A stretch of 64,000 nucleotides of DNA from Sipunculus nudus (Eukaryota; Annelida; Sipuncula; Golfingiida; Sipunculidae): assembly GCA_026874595.1 (NCBI GenBank), contig CM049318.1, positions 1,561,241-1,625,240 on the forward strand, in the 5' to 3' direction. The notes beneath the pieces are model-generated. The model saw only the letters and a list, made by a program, of their open reading frames with translations, did no database searches and was not told the DNA's origin. A program made the translations under genes and the position numbers. Position 1 is the stretch's first letter; the number at the start of each line of letters is the position of its first letter. Of the stretch, positions 37,150 to 49,738 are shown one piece after another.

Positions 37150-37900
37150 TCTTTGTTTTGCAGCATCTCTGAAAATGATTTTCTTGTGACAGAGAGTACA
37201 CGTCTTTCCAAATGCTGGGCACCTTCTAGCTCCATTTCGTCTACCACACTTATAAAAATTGTTCCATCTAGGAGGAGCAGTGGACTCAACTTTTTCACGA
37301 CATTCACGGCTGTAGGTGTGGAAAGGATTTTCATCTGAGCCTCGCTCCGCTCAGCGGTTTTACAGTATTTTATGGCGGTTTCTAAGTCTAGTTTAGAGTT
37401 TTTAAGCAATTACCTTTTTGTATCATTGTCCCGAATGCCACACGCAATTGCATTTCTGATTAAACTGTCACTTACGGCATCACAGACAGCGGCCCTTGTT
37501 TTAAGTTCCGTTACAAAATCATTAAAAAAAAACTCACCGGCGCTTTGTTTGTATGTGAAGGACGGATATCAGTCATAGGTGTTGTTTTTGAAAGGCTGGC
37601 AGAGTTCTCTTAACTTTTCAAGTACCTTGGCCATTATCTTGTCATCTCCGGGGTTGTGCCAAGTAAGGAAGTTGTACAAAGCAAGCGAGTCATCGCCCGG
37701 ACAGTTCGGCAAGATGGCTACCCGAGTGACCTCCGGTTTCTCGTCGAGGTCTGCCGCTACCAAAAAAATTGCTAAAGCTCTGCTCAAATAGTTTCCAGTT
37801 CTTTCCAAGGTCGCCCTGCACGATTTAGGGACCCGGCGCTTTAAGATTACGGTCCATTTTGTGGTCGATGAGTCCTGCCGTCGTGGATTTAATCCGTTTC
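37150..37900 (-). pseudogene. gag remnant with a cysteine/histidine knuckle
   Basis: A capsid-like frame (37922-37569) with ALYNFLTWHNPGDD, then a shift, then a frame around 37330-37170 containing a knuckle-like KTCTLCHKK preceded by KCGRRNGARRCPAFG. Frames are discontinuous, so no full Gag can be made. Confidence 0.6.
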
Positions 37901-37908
37901 TGATACCA

Positions 37909-38030
37909 TGTAATATATACAACTCAACACCATATGCTATGTAGGCGGAAGGAGTTTAATGAAGCAGACTGGTTCCCCGCTCATAATATGTAGCGCCTTC
38001 TATTGGTATGCTTGTACACTAAATACAACA
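37909..38030 (-). repeat. Upstream LTR (122 bp) of the Ty3/Gypsy element
   Basis: It matches the three pieces of the downstream LTR with few substitutions and begins TG and ends CA on the minus strand. Confidence 0.88.
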
Positions 38031-40181
38031 TCATGAAGGAATCCATTGCAGTGAGCAACACGGTGTCTCCGTGCCATTAACACCAAAAGTTCTGAATGAA
38101 ATTCGATGAAACTTTGTGGAATAATTTTATATTGGTCACTGATAAAATATGTAATTCTGGGATGGATCCGTAAAATTTAAACTTGGATCCTGATCCGGAA
38201 CATGAAAATATTATTTATAAAGATTGTGGATGCATTTTCAGCCAAATATTGCATCCAAAAACTTCCATCTTGTGCACATATCTGACCTACCGACAGGTAA
38301 AGAAATTAATTGAATTTGGGGTCCAAAGGTCATGGTTACAGGAGCAAACTCGCCAAACATTATTATTCCTGATGATACCTCCAGTTTGAATTGACTTCTT
38401 GGTTCCAATCGTATCGTATGTTTCACCCACCAATAAAAGAAGACCCCTTTTGATCTTGGGGTCATAGGGTCGAAGGTCGAGGTCAAACCTCATATATTTG
38501 AAAAGGCTGTGGATGCATTTTAAGGCAAACGATTAATTACAAGCCTTCCATCTTTCAGATATCGCTCACCTGCCAATAGCGGAAGAAACTTAGGGATTTT
38601 GGGGTCACAAGGTAAAAGGTTAAGGTATCACTCACAGGGGTAAAAATAGTATACTGACGGTATGCCTTCCTCCAGTTTGATTTGACCTGACGGCGAGTGC
38701 CTGTTCGACGGGTCTATTAGCCAATCAGCGAACCTGATTGACGAACTAAAAACGAGGCCATGTAAACACACGTGGAGGTCAGACATCAGGTCGGACATTC
38801 CTGGCACTTGTGTTAACTTTCAACCATATGTGCTCGATGGACCTGTCATCATAAATATGTTTTAATACGTATAGCCATTTGCTTATAACTTGTACAGTAT
38901 TTACTCCAGGTATCTTTAAAATCACAGAAATATGTTGACTTCCTTCTATTTGTAATAAAATCACAAGATGCGGAGAAACACAGGGATAGCAGGCCTACAC
39001 GGCTTGCCCGATTTTGCCCTGCCATATATTGAGTCCATATTGACACATGTATATGAGAGTTTCAGTTAGTAAAAAGACGCAGCCTATATGATCCTATCTA
39101 TTGGTGTACTCTGGCCTGTTTCCAGTGTTAAAAAGTGTTACATTTACCTGTATTGATATGTATATATGTGGTCATACAGACAGATAGTAAAAAAGAACGG
39201 ATAATTTACAAATCATGTGCAATTAAGAGTGAAAGGCTGCAGGCTTCTCCGGAAATATTTCATCATTGTGGGAATATCTGCATGTATGTAGTCGTTTAGT
39301 GCCCTAGACAGTGAGGGGCATATTCCATCGAGTAATTTTTCCCTGTAAAAAGTGGACACCCTACATTTTTGTGAAACTAAGACCTTAAACTTTCCAAAAA
39401 AAAAATGGTGCCAACTTTTCTATAGATGTTTTGTCATTTTTTCCCGGTCAAATTGATTTTAAAGCAAAAAGTTGAGGGCCAATATATGTAAATATTTACT
39501 ACAGAGGGAAATTGAGCAACAAAACACCTGAAAATGGTTAGTCAGATAAATTACATCACAATGACTTAGTCTAGCTGTTAGCACTGCACAAATCGTAACC
39601 ACTGAAACTAAAAACTTCTATATACCCAACGAAGGTTTATAGAAATCTCCTTGAAATCCATAAATGAAGTCACTGCAACCTATTTCTTCCGAGCTAAGAG
39701 TCACGTTTGTGCACCCGAGAATAGTGAAAAATGTATACAAAACCTCCACTATCTTGATAATTAACGCATGAAATACGATGATGTTTCCTTAGCTTATTGA
39801 CCATAGGCATTTTCATCAGCTGCATAAGACTGACGGAATAACCGGCCTTTCTTCTAAATGGGTATATTTTTTTCTGTGTTTGAAAACTAAAATGAAAGCA
39901 GTCTTATCAGTTCTCGTTTGCACTTTCATATGACGTCCTTAGACCGTTTATATTTATTGATCATGACTCTTTCGGGAGACTTTCCCTATTTTATATTTGT
40001 AACACATTTAGCACTTTTTGAGACAGCCAAATTATACAGTAATGGTGTCTGTTTCTCAGTTGTTTTTTATATTTGATTTCCCGAAGCCCGGTATATTTAT
40101 TGATCATTTGGTAGTTGTAGGTACCAACAAGGTGAGGTACATTTCTTTGCCTTTTCATCAATCAAAACACAATTACAACAG
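38031..40181. other. No supported gene apart from the repeat unit at 39570
   Basis: 38160-38640 contains GGATCC-rich and GGGTCATAGGGTCGAAGGTC-like text typical of interspersed repeats, but no second copy in this window was established. Confidence 0.4.
39570..39850 (+). repeat. Diverged single unit of the 337-bp family
   Basis: Contains GCACAAATCGTAACCACTG, AGAAATCTCCTTGAAA and CGAGCTAAGAG, matching the start of the array at 41425. Confidence 0.6.
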
Positions 40182-40303
40182 AGCCAAAGGATGAGAGCGA
40201 TCCAGAGTTTCACACTTGCTGCCCCATCACGTCCAACACCACCAAAGAGTCCGGCAGAGCAACAGGAAACCGGAGAATGTGCGCAAACTCCTCTTTTGGA
40301 AGT
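40182..40303 (+). pseudogene. Decayed exon-like unit 1 of a three-copy exon family
   Basis: It shares LAAPSR and surrounding sequence with the units at 40526 and 43576. An acceptor (AATTACAACAG) is present. A short deletion after the KDESDPE-like part shifts the frame, and the position of the donor reads GGAAGTT rather than GGTA, so the unit looks dead. The flanking intron is also similar to that after unit 3, showing that a segment, not only an exon, was duplicated. Confidence 0.4.
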
Positions 40304-40525
40304 TATAAATATCATTTTAATGTTGGAAATGTTTCAATGGTCACAAAAGATACATTTGCATGGTTTCACATGTTGCCTTATTTCAGTTATTGCTTTGCTA
40401 AATTTACATTTTGTAAAAAATAAGTAACTTATTTCGAAAAACTGTTATATACTGGTGGTTGCTTAATACCAAGAAATTGATAAATTGAGTGTTACATTAA
40501 ATACATTTTCTTTTTCATCAATAAG

Positions 40526-40659
40526 ACCTCAACTTTAACTCAGCCATCGGATGAGAACGATTCAGGCAGTGGATCCATGCTAGCTGCCCCATCAAGGAGT
40601 CAGGAAAAGCAACCCACAATCGACACTGGCGCTGGGAAAATGACCAAATTTCTTTTTCG
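40526..40659 (+). CDS. Candidate internal exon, intact member of the three-copy exon family
   Basis: Acceptor TTTTTCATCAATAAG and donor TTTTTCG|GTATTTA bound 134 nt that are open in one frame (44 codons plus two bases), rich in Ser, Asp, Gly and Gln, with LAAPSRSQEKQ. Its phase (2) matches the terminal exon at 43984, so the two can be spliced in frame. No domain is recognised and the start exon was not found. It may be a low-complexity part of an unknown protein. Confidence 0.4.
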
Positions 40660-41339
40660 GTATTTATAATTTCCAGTAGTCATTATTTTAGCACCGACCT
40701 CCTTTGAATAGAAGTGATATTTACCGACCCAGAAGTATTTATTTTCTAAAATAACGTAACTATTTTAATTGCATCGGGGAAAAAAATCACGTCATCTAAT
40801 ACCTATGCTTGTTCCTAAAAGAGTCAGTTACATGGTGTGATTGACAAATAGGACTTCTGCCCAATGCGCCTATTGGCTGCCCATGAGGTGTTTTGATCGA
40901 CGTCATCTGAGGTGGTCCAACTGATATAACTATTAAAGTTTTATGCCATTGAAAAAGTGTAAACATGGATATACATGAAACCCACTGTATTGTTACACTG
41001 ACTGGAATGTAAATACGTTATACATTACTAAGTATATTGTACTATGGTTGGTACTATATTTTATTGCCGTGTTGAGAGATATATCTGTCACCTGATATTC
41101 AAATGTTCTGTAAACCTAATGCAGGAATGCTAGTTTCGTTGGCTATATTTTTACATTTGAAAACATAATTTTTAATTAGCTGTAGAAACTTTTTCAATTT
41201 AATATAATACATTAGTGTGTAAAACACTAAAGTTTCTATTACAAAGCATGCAACTTTCTTCTATATTCTGGTTAGCATTATAACAATCAGTTGGTATAAT
41301 GATTTTGTAGACTTCATGTAGCACAATTATTAGTTTTTT

Positions 41340-43560
41340 AGCTCAGCTGACTGTAAGTCATCTGAGCTATAGCGATCACTCTTTGTCCGTCGTCCGTCCG
41401 GCCATCCGGCCGTCTGTCCGTTAACAAGGCACAAATCGTAACCACTGGACCAGGAATCTTCTAACTTTACATCCGGAGAGGTCCATGAAAATCTCCTTGA
41501 AAACCTGGAATTAGGTCTCTGGTACCCATATCCTTCGAGCTATGGGGCCCGAAAGTACCCCCCCCCCGAATAGTCAAAAATTCCATACAAAAACTTCAAT
41601 ATCTCATTAACTACATCACTGATGGTCATGATTTTTGGCATACATATTGATCATGAGATGTTTCATTAGTTTCTGCAGACTGGTGGCCCCACCTGTATTT
41701 TTCGATATTTTACGAATTGTTTTCTCTATTTTTGAGACCTTTAAAAATGTGAACATCTGTTAACAGGGCACAAATCGTAAAGACTAGACCTAGAATCTTC
41801 ATTCTTGAAATTCCGAGAGACCTATGAAAAGTCTCCATGGAAACCAGAAATTAGGTCTCTGTTACCCATATCCTTCGAGCTATGGGGCCCAAAAGTACCC
41901 CCCCAGAATAGTAAAAAATTTCATACAAAAACTTCAATATCTCATTAACTACATCACTGATGGTCATGATTTTTGGCATACATATTGATCATGAGATGTT
42001 TTATCAGTTTCTTCAGACTGGTGGCCCCACCTGTATTTTTCGATTTTTATGAATTGTTTTCTCTATTTTTGAGACCTTTAAAATGTAAACATTTGTTAAC
42101 AAGGCACAAATTGTAAAGACTTGACCTAGAATCTTCATTCTTGACATTCCGAGAGACCTATGAAAAGTCTCCATGGAAACCAGAAAATAGGTCTCTGTTA
42201 CCCATATCCTTCGAGCTATGGGGCCCCAAAGTACCCCCCAGAATAGTAAAAAATTTCATAAAAAAACTTCAATATCTCATTAACTACATCACTGATGGTC
42301 GTGATTTTTGGCATACATATTGATCATGAGATTTTTCATCAGTTTCTGCAGACTGGTGGCGCAACCTGTATTTTTCAAATTTTTACGAATTGTTTTCTCT
42401 ATTTTTGAGACCTTTAAGGATGTAGTTATTTGTCAACAGGGTTCAAATTGTAACGACTGGACCTAAAATCTTCATTCTTGACACACAGGGAGACCTATGA
42501 AAGTCTCCATGGAAACCTGAAATTAGGTCTCTGTTACCCATATTCTTTGAGCTATGGCACTCCAAAGTACAGCTCAGAATAATGGAAAATTTGATACAAA
42601 AGCTGAAGTATCTGAACAACTAATGTAGAGATCACCATAATTGTTTCTATGGATATTGATCATGGAGTGTTTCATCAGTTTCTGCAGCCTGGTGGCACCA
42701 CATATATTTGTTCGGGCTTTTTTTTTATTTTTTTCTCTATTATTGAGACCTTTAAAGATATGAACATCTGTTAACATGGCACAAATCATAACAACTGGAC
42801 CTAGAATCTTCATTCTTTACACACAGGGAGACCCATGATAAACCTCCATGGAAACCTGAAATTAGGTCTCTGTTACCCATATCCATTAAGCTGTATGGCT
42901 CCAAAATACCCCCAAGAAAAATGAAAAGTTTGATACAAAAACTCCAGTATCTCAATAAATACAACACTGATCCTCATGATTTTTGGCATACATATTGATC
43001 ATGACATGTTCCATCAGTTTCAGCAGACTGGGTGCACCACCCCTATTTTTTCAAATTTTTACGAATTATTTTCTCTATTTTTGAGACCTTTCAAGATGTG
43101 GTTATCTGTCAACAGGGTACAAATTCTAACAACTGGACCTTGAATCTTTATTCTTGTCATGCATGGAGGCCCATGAAAAGTGTCTGTGGAAACCTGAAAT
43201 TAGGTCCCTGTTACCCATATCCTTCAAGCTATAGGACTCCAAAGTATCCCTCAGAATAATTTGATACAAAAGCTGAAGTATCTGAACAACTAATCCAGAG
43301 ACCACCATGCTTCTTTGCATGGATATTGACCATTAAGTGTTTTATTAGTTTCTGCAGACTGGTGGAGCCACCTATATTTTTTAAAAGTTTACGCATTTTT
43401 TCTCCATTTTTGAGATATATTAATACAGACACAATCTCAGCCTGTTGGTTAATCTGTTTGATGCTTCAGTTGAATGGTTATATACTACCATTCAGATGAT
43501 AAAATTTCCTTTTGCAAATCTCTTCCCAGTCAGCTGAGCGTCATGACCCATGGGTCACTT
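41340..43560 (+). mobile_element. Repeat element with AGCTCAGCTGA-type ends and a 337-bp internal array
   Basis: It starts TTTTTTAGCTCAGCTGACTG with a (CCGT)n-like stretch GTCCGTCGTCCGTCCG and ends GTCAGCTGAGCGTCATGACC. Between lie six tandem units of about 337 bp, starting near 41425, 41764, 42101, 42437, 42775 and 43113, each with GGCACAAATCGTAA, TTAGGTCTCTGTTACCCATA and ATACATATTGATCATGA. The same end motif recurs at 33160 (plus) and 57285 (minus). It lies between the second and third exon-like units of the plus-strand locus. Confidence 0.75.
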
Positions 43561-43575
43561 GTTTCTATCAATCAG

Positions 43576-43726
43576 CACGGAGCGTGTACTCAACCAAACT
43601 ATGAGAAGGATCCAGACAGTGGTTTCACGCTTGCTGCCCCATCACGTCACACACAACCATATGATTCCGGAAGAGCAACCGGCAATTGACACTGCCGTTG
43701 GAGAAAGTGACCTAACTCCTGTTTCG
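43576..43726 (+). pseudogene. Decayed exon-like unit 3 of the three-copy exon family
   Basis: Acceptor TTCTATCAATCAG and donor GTTTCG|GTAACT are intact, but a one-base insertion relative to units 1 and 2 splits the frame between TLAAPSR and EEQPAIDTAV, and a second extra base alters the exit phase. It lies immediately after a 2.2-kb repeat element. Confidence 0.4.
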
Positions 43727-43983
43727 GTAACTATAAGTTTACATATGCAAATGCTTCAATGGTCTGAGAATTTACATGTGCATCATGTCAACATATATTG
43801 CCCTATATCTATTAGAGCTGCTTGTAAGGCTTTTATTATGTTGCATTCGTTTATGTATCTATGATTTCAAATATTCAACTTTAAATATTTGAAAGGTTTG
43901 GATGAGAATGAATGTTACAATTAACTGAACTCAGGATTTATTTTTTTTTTTTACAATGCATCTAAAAAAATTACTACGGATAG

Positions 43984-44221
43984 TGTTGACCTGAGATTCA
44001 TACCTGGATGGAATAAAGTGGATCTCCTCACGGACCAGGTAATGACGTTCATAAATATTTCACTGACACCTGAGCAGGTTCTGACCTGTGTGGTTTTGTA
44101 TCACGAGCTCGACGAGATTTACAAAAGGCCCACTAAAGTTCCCTTCAATAAACACAGTTCTGGACTGAAAGGTCGCTTTAAGAGAGGCAAAAAGAAGTCT
44201 GATGTGTCACCTGATGTTTAA
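43984..44221 (+). CDS. Candidate terminal exon, unknown protein
   Basis: After acceptor ACTACGGATAG one base completes a split codon, then 78 codons run to TAA at 44219-44221. The peptide has a balanced, protein-like composition: VDLRFIPGWNKVDLL, then a helical-looking stretch around PEQVLTCVVLYHELDEIYK, then a strongly basic tail (RFKRGKKKS). No family is recognised. Codon use and the compatible phase with the exon at 40526 favour a real exon, either of a surviving gene or of a decayed copy. Confidence 0.45.
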
Positions 44222-45103
44222 CGGACACGAAGGTATTTTGTGTAAAATAATTACTACCAATTGTTAATAATATAATTTCTGGCTCTGCTGGCTCAACTGT
44301 AAGTCTGTTCGCTTGTCCATCGTCCCTTAACACACAAGGGCCACAAATCTAGGTCATTAAATAAAGTCATGTGACATAATTTCCATCGACATTAACTTGA
44401 AACTTAGGGATCAAGCTGACCTAATATAAATACATTTTTGTTCCTTTATGGCACAAATTTTCTTTTTTTAACAGTTTATTTCCTGTATAATTTGTGGAGG
44501 TTATGGAAGGGAACATTCGAATTTTTGTTCTTCTGCAATACTATTACATTCAATATGTTTATGTTTTAGCTCACGGGGGTTAAGGTTTATTTATCTATTA
44601 CGAAGAATTCCAGTATAGCCGTTACCAGAATACAATAATATAAACATAAGGCCCAAGTTATACGTATCAAAACTAGAACTTGCATTCTAAGAAATGCAGG
44701 CTTCCGCCTCTGGGGGTCCTATGGGACAATTTTTACATTAATTTATAATAGAGAGTTTTTACAATGCCACCCGTCGTCGTTCGACATGGTATGAGCCTAC
44801 ATTACCGCCCAGGTGTTGAATTGATCTATTGACTAGGTTTAATAAAACACATAGACAACGATATAACCTATTTATTAAAAAAAATCCGAAATAATCTGAT
44901 TTCAAGGAAAAGGTACCTTTTGCTAAGTAAAACAGAACCCGATTAACAAGTGTTTCTATTAACGTTCATATGTACTTACGCTTATACACTGGTACACGTG
45001 GACTCTCTCTCACACACATTTTATTACGCTAAAAGGTTATTTTGTAGCTCATGTCTCTTGCTAAAACGTACTGCAGAGTAAGTCAATCAGCAAACAACGC
45101 CAG

Positions 45104-45187
45104 AAATTTCGTGCGTCTGTAATATCCTGGTTTTGACATGCAACACTGTTCATTTCAAAACCAGGATATTACAGACGCACGAAATTT
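45104..45187. repeat. Perfect 32-bp inverted repeat with 20-nt loop
   Basis: Left arm 45104-45135 (AAATTTCGTGCGTCTGTAAT...) is exactly complementary to 45156-45187; the loop 45136-45155 is ACATGCAACACTGTTCATTT. If transcribed, the RNA would fold into a perfect 32-bp hairpin. Confidence 0.97.
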
Positions 45188-45189
45188 TC

Positions 45190-48100
45190 TTAATCTGCAT
45201 AATTTATCTCTCTGTGTAACGTCACAAAAAATAGAGCAAACAGTGGCGTGTCAACTCAAGTTCTAATCAAGCAAACGTATCCAAAATCAACCATGTCGTC
45301 ATATACTTCATTTGTAGGGCTGGGTATCGCCTGTGAGTTCTGAGTATCAATTTACAGGAAACAACTGTTTGCTCCTTTAAAACATATGCAAACAGTTTAT
45401 TTTGCACATTTAATATAGCAAAATTATCAGTTAAGTATTAATTATAATGTCTATACTTTTTCTTGACATTATTCAAAGAAATATTCAGATTCTATTTTCT
45501 TGAGGCTTCACATGTGGTCTCACACCAGGAGGGATTGAAGTGGTGCGCAATCATAGCCGTGTGCATCACCGCAAGGTTGCCTAACTTGATCAATTAAACT
45601 ACTCACTTGACACTTGTTCTTGCCACAGATATTACATTAAGTGAGTAGATAATATCAGACTAGTGAGGAGCCATCAATCGTGCCACGCATCGCTGCCCAA
45701 CGGCAACAAGAGAAGTCCGAGGCTAAAGGGAAGCATCCACAAATATTCCGCGCATCAACCAGCACAACCGACCAGCCGACATACACTAGCAGAACACCAT
45801 ATCTCTCAAGAATTACCGCTAAGACACCCAAAATGCATCGCTTTTGTCGGCCTCACTTTTCATTCTTCCTCTTGAAGCGGATTCCCGACAGTATATATTA
45901 ATGACATGGTCCTATGTGCTCTTTGTTACATCTGCTTGTTCTTTATAGGATAAAGTCAGGCTTGTGGGTAAAATAATCAACAAAACGTGCATGTTTAGGT
46001 GAGAGCTTGCATGTGTTCTTGAATGTGTGCGTCTGGGCCGGACGGAGGAAGTCCGCAATTAAATCAATACGCGTGTTTCTATGTGCTCCAGTGACACTTT
46101 TTCTTCAACAACTTTGTTTTTCCTGTTTTATCTATTGATATAAATTAAGTGTTTCATTGAATATTCATTAACTGACACATATTGACCCATATCTATAATA
46201 CTATATACATAGTCGAAGAAATTTAAGGGAAGTCACACTATGCTGTAATCAATTTATCTGAACTAGTGTTATGGGAGGAATGTTTGATGATTGTCGAAAT
46301 GTTCAATGACTGACAAACAGGTCCTCTTATTGTATATATAATATTATCCGAATGAGGTGAAATTGACACTAAGGCATCACTATTTGTGTATATTTGTTCC
46401 ATCAGCCCACCGTCTTCAGTATTATACCATAGACCCACGGGGAAACTACATACGCTCTATCGGCGTGAGGGTCCATCCCTATATGAGCAATTAATTATAC
46501 CAAAATAATTAGAAGTTCGAGCCAAGTGTATCAAATGTCGAGAAGAACTATTTATTAAAAGTATATTTTCCATATATCTGCGTGTATAAAATAGTTACAT
46601 TCCAAAGGTATTTTTTATGAGAATTAAAAGATAAAATGAGCTCTCAGTCCTCCAGTTCTTTTTTCTTTTTTTTTTTCACCTGCTGACTTCATTACAGTTG
46701 AACTGAAGATTCTGCAAAAAAAAATATTCCATCTGATTCTATAATATTATATACCATACTATATACCATACTATATACTATATATATCCAGAGCCATATT
46801 AGAACACGATCCATGTTGGCTTTAGCCTATATTATTCCACATTACAAAGATAACATGAGTTGCATATCCTGTTTATCAAAGCGGCGTAAACAAGAACAAA
46901 TATGTCCCAAGGGAGGTAGGCTCAGAAATGTTCTGAGATATTTGGACGTAGCTCAGATAAATGTTCAGTTAAAATCACATTAATATATGATTAGACATAC
47001 CCGTTTCATCCTTCTTTATCTGCTGGTATCATCATTTAGAATCGTGACGAATTAAACCCTTTAAACATATATACATATATATACGTAGATACATATTCGC
47101 TTTCGCACCCGTAAGTCACATCCTCATTAATGTATTTGTAAGTGATCTTTATGTAGACACAGGTTCAGAATTAAGGGTAGTTTTGGACATGATGTCATAT
47201 ACAACGTGGAATTGATTATCTAGGCCTATTATGTTTTCGGACGATTTACCAAAGACTGCGGCGAAACGTATGGCATCCATGTGAACGTCCGATTTTCTTA
47301 TTCGTGCGTAATACACACAGTCACAGAGAACTCTAATTGTTTCATTAGAAAATCCAGACTGCATCATATCTATATTATATTCTGTATTGCATTGTTTATA
47401 AATACAGTCTGTACAGATAACATGCCTTGTACGGCGGTGCCATGTAGGCTACATGTGCATGGAAATTCCGTCTAAGAAGCATGGTCAGCTTGCCTCGGAT
47501 GATGGCAGTGGTAGTGGGATGAACGATCGTAGTACCAACGGGCGGGAGATAATCCACGGGCCGGAGCCGAAAGACGAAAAATGGAGAGATAACTCGGATA
47601 TCTTCGCCTCATCTTCGTGAGTGCTCGGCGTATACTCGGGGTAAGGCTCGGATGTTTCTCCGGGACTACAATCACCTCTAACATCACGCATTCCCGACGA
47701 TGGAAGTAAAGTAAAATTTGTGGAATAGGACCACTTTGGAACTGGCCAAGAGATGTCTTCATTCACATGCAGTTGGTCTTATTAGACAGGTCTGTTGTAA
47801 TTAATGTGAACGCTTGCGGTTCAAACAGGTTCAACTGTTGATGAAAATTTATCATTTCCTGCATTTGTAAAACTTATTTTTCTGACGAAGTTCTTCCGGC
47901 AAGCATACAATTAACTAAATTTATACAAAAAAATTCATACTGTTCATTAACGCTGTCTAATGATCATATAGTAAACGAAGGTAATAAAGGGCATGCTTGG
48001 ATAAAAGCAGGGGATATACTTCGGCGTGTTCATGTGTGTCTTGGCGAGGGCGTATTGCGTTAAAAATCAGCGAGTCCCAGGTAAAATTACAATGTAATCT

Positions 48101-48361
48101 AATAATCTGTAAACAATAAAACGTGCCGGAACAGGGAATTAAGCTGTCCCTGCATGATTACAATCGAATCCAGCTATTATCCTGAAATTTTAAAGGCTAC
48201 CAACTCGGTCAACATTGTTGCACTTTTACGGCCACTTCCGAAGCTAGAATACCAATTCAGCCGAAGGCGTCCCACTAACGAACGATGTGACCAAACACCA
48301 CCTCTTTTTGTAAGTACATGACCGGCACTGGCGCTGTTAAAATGGTTACTACAAAGTATAC
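45190..48361. other. No firmly supported gene
   Basis: Holds the weak exon candidate at 47484. A 73-codon frame at 45680-45901 has a basic, protein-like reading but no supporting splice sites or homology that could be recognised. Confidence 0.45.
47484..47615 (+). other. Possible exon, very weak
   Basis: On the plus strand an open stretch with an acidic, serine/glycine-rich reading (ASDDGSGSGMNDRSTNGRE) runs from an AG at 47483 to a good donor CTTC|GTGAGTG. The acceptor has a poor pyrimidine tract, the opposite strand is also open, and no neighbour exon was found. Confidence 0.15.
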
Positions 48362-49738
48362 TTATATATCTGGGAAGAACCGACCATGGATATTAAAGGG
48401 AACTATTTGTGATAAGGGACACCTGTTTATTAACGTCATTGTCTGTGGGTTAAAAATTCCCAGATAGGACTCCTTTTTCATTCCATCTAGAACCAAACTC
48501 AGTAGTACCCCGTCGTCTTCACTGATGCCGTTAGGGTGCGCCACAAACCACGGTTCTAGTGGGTACTCGTTTTCCCTTTGCCAGCCCTGGTCCAGTCCAT
48601 CACACATGTTTTTTTTGGACAAAGCACAGCTGACTCTGTGCTTCTTTATCTGCGTTGTCAGCCCATACACGTAACAATACTCAAAATGGCGGTACGCTTC
48701 ATTAATGACCGGCATGTCCAAATGCACCGCGTATTTCACTTCACCTACCGGCGGGACAACGCGCACTCTTATTTGCTTCGCATTTAAGTCGATCGTGTAT
48801 CGCTTCACTGAAGGTTGAAGGAAATATTTCTCACGTATTTCAGGGTTTCGGAGGCTTCGAAATTCTAGAAACTGAAATATGCTAATGTTTGGGTACGTCA
48901 CCATATCAACTTTAATTAATGAATCGTTGACTTCAAAGGCGTTCAAGTGATGCATCACAAACGTGTTTTCTGTTTCCAAGTGGAACTGTTTTCCGGTATG
49001 TATATTAACCACAACCACTGTTGTAGGTTTTTCTGGATGCCATTCTAGGCTTTTCAAGGGGTTCGTGGTCTCAAGTATCTTTTCTTGATTGACATAAACA
49101 GGGCATAAAAATAGAACGGCGTATTTTCCAGACAATCCGAACGAATGCATGTAAGGGACGTTCTTCACCGGTATTTCAGCGATGTATTGTCGTTCTTTGG
49201 CTGAAATTATTCGGACCAGACGGATTAGGCCCATACCGAAAGGTATAGGATGCAATGTAGTTACAAAAGTTATGTAATTGTCAGTTCCGTGTTCCGGAAC
49301 CGGGTGTGACGACGACAACAGGGGACCTATTTTGGTTTCTCCTGGAACAGGCGGTGAAAGTGTATCAACTTCGTTCAATGTATCTGGGTCAAATTCATAC
49401 AGATGCCAGAAGTCACTGACGGCAACAAATTGAGAACTGCTTTTAGTTTTGTATTTGCCGAAATGGAACACATTCACATTGGTATTATCAACGCCATTAT
49501 ATAAGGAGAGCAGTTTATTCAACCAAGAAAATGGCGGCTTCACGGAATCAAAGAGTAAGTAGGGAGCCACATCTCCCTCGGCCAGGGATTTATTGTAAAA
49601 GGCTGTTCGTAGGAACTTGGCGGAGAATAAGATGGTTCTATTTCCTCGGAACTTGAATGAATGCAGCTTTGAATAACCATCAAAGGGATGTGTAAACTCC
49701 CGAGTCCCCATCTCAAACCGTCCAGGTCCATTACGAAT
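48362..49738 (-). CDS. Carotenoid oxygenase, terminal coding exon
   Basis: Acceptor AACGTTACAG at 49739, then 458 codons and a stop. It carries the catalytic beta-propeller core and all four iron histidines on one unusually long exon. No frameshift or premature stop is seen. Confidence 0.95.
   Translation of the reverse strand: MRNGPGRFEMGTREFTHPFDGYSKLHSFKFRGNRTILFSAKFLRTAFYNKSLAEGDVAPYLLFDSVKPPFSWLNKLLSLYNGVDNTNVNVFHFGKYKTKSSSQFVAVSDFWHLYEFDPDTLNEVDTLSPPVPGETKIGPLLSSSHPVPEHGTDNYITFVTTLHPIPFGMGLIRLVRIISAKERQYIAEIPVKNVPYMHSFGLSGKYAVLFLCPVYVNQEKILETTNPLKSLEWHPEKPTTVVVVNIHTGKQFHLETENTFVMHHLNAFEVNDSLIKVDMVTYPNISIFQFLEFRSLRNPEIREKYFLQPSVKRYTIDLNAKQIRVRVVPPVGEVKYAVHLDMPVINEAYRHFEYCYVYGLTTQIKKHRVSCALSKKNMCDGLDQGWQRENEYPLEPWFVAHPNGISEDDGVLLSLVLDGMKKESYLGIFNPQTMTLINRCPLSQIVPFNIHGRFFPDI

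Larger units (their letters stand above)
31785..38030 (-). mobile_element. Ty3/Gypsy LTR retrotransposon, decayed, with split downstream LTR
   Basis: Minus-strand element. The upstream LTR is 37909-38030 (122 bp, TGTTGTATTT to TATTACA), followed by a primer-binding-like TGGTATCAGA (37908-37899). Order on the minus strand is gag, zinc-knuckle region, protease, RNase H, integrase and a C-terminal tail, as in Ty3/Gypsy. Most of the reverse transcriptase palm is deleted and frames are broken. The downstream LTR survives as three pieces, 31785-31820, 32369-32378 and 34240-34315, which add to exactly 122 bp; two later insertions separate them. No target-site duplication is evident at the outer ends. 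Confidence 0.9.
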
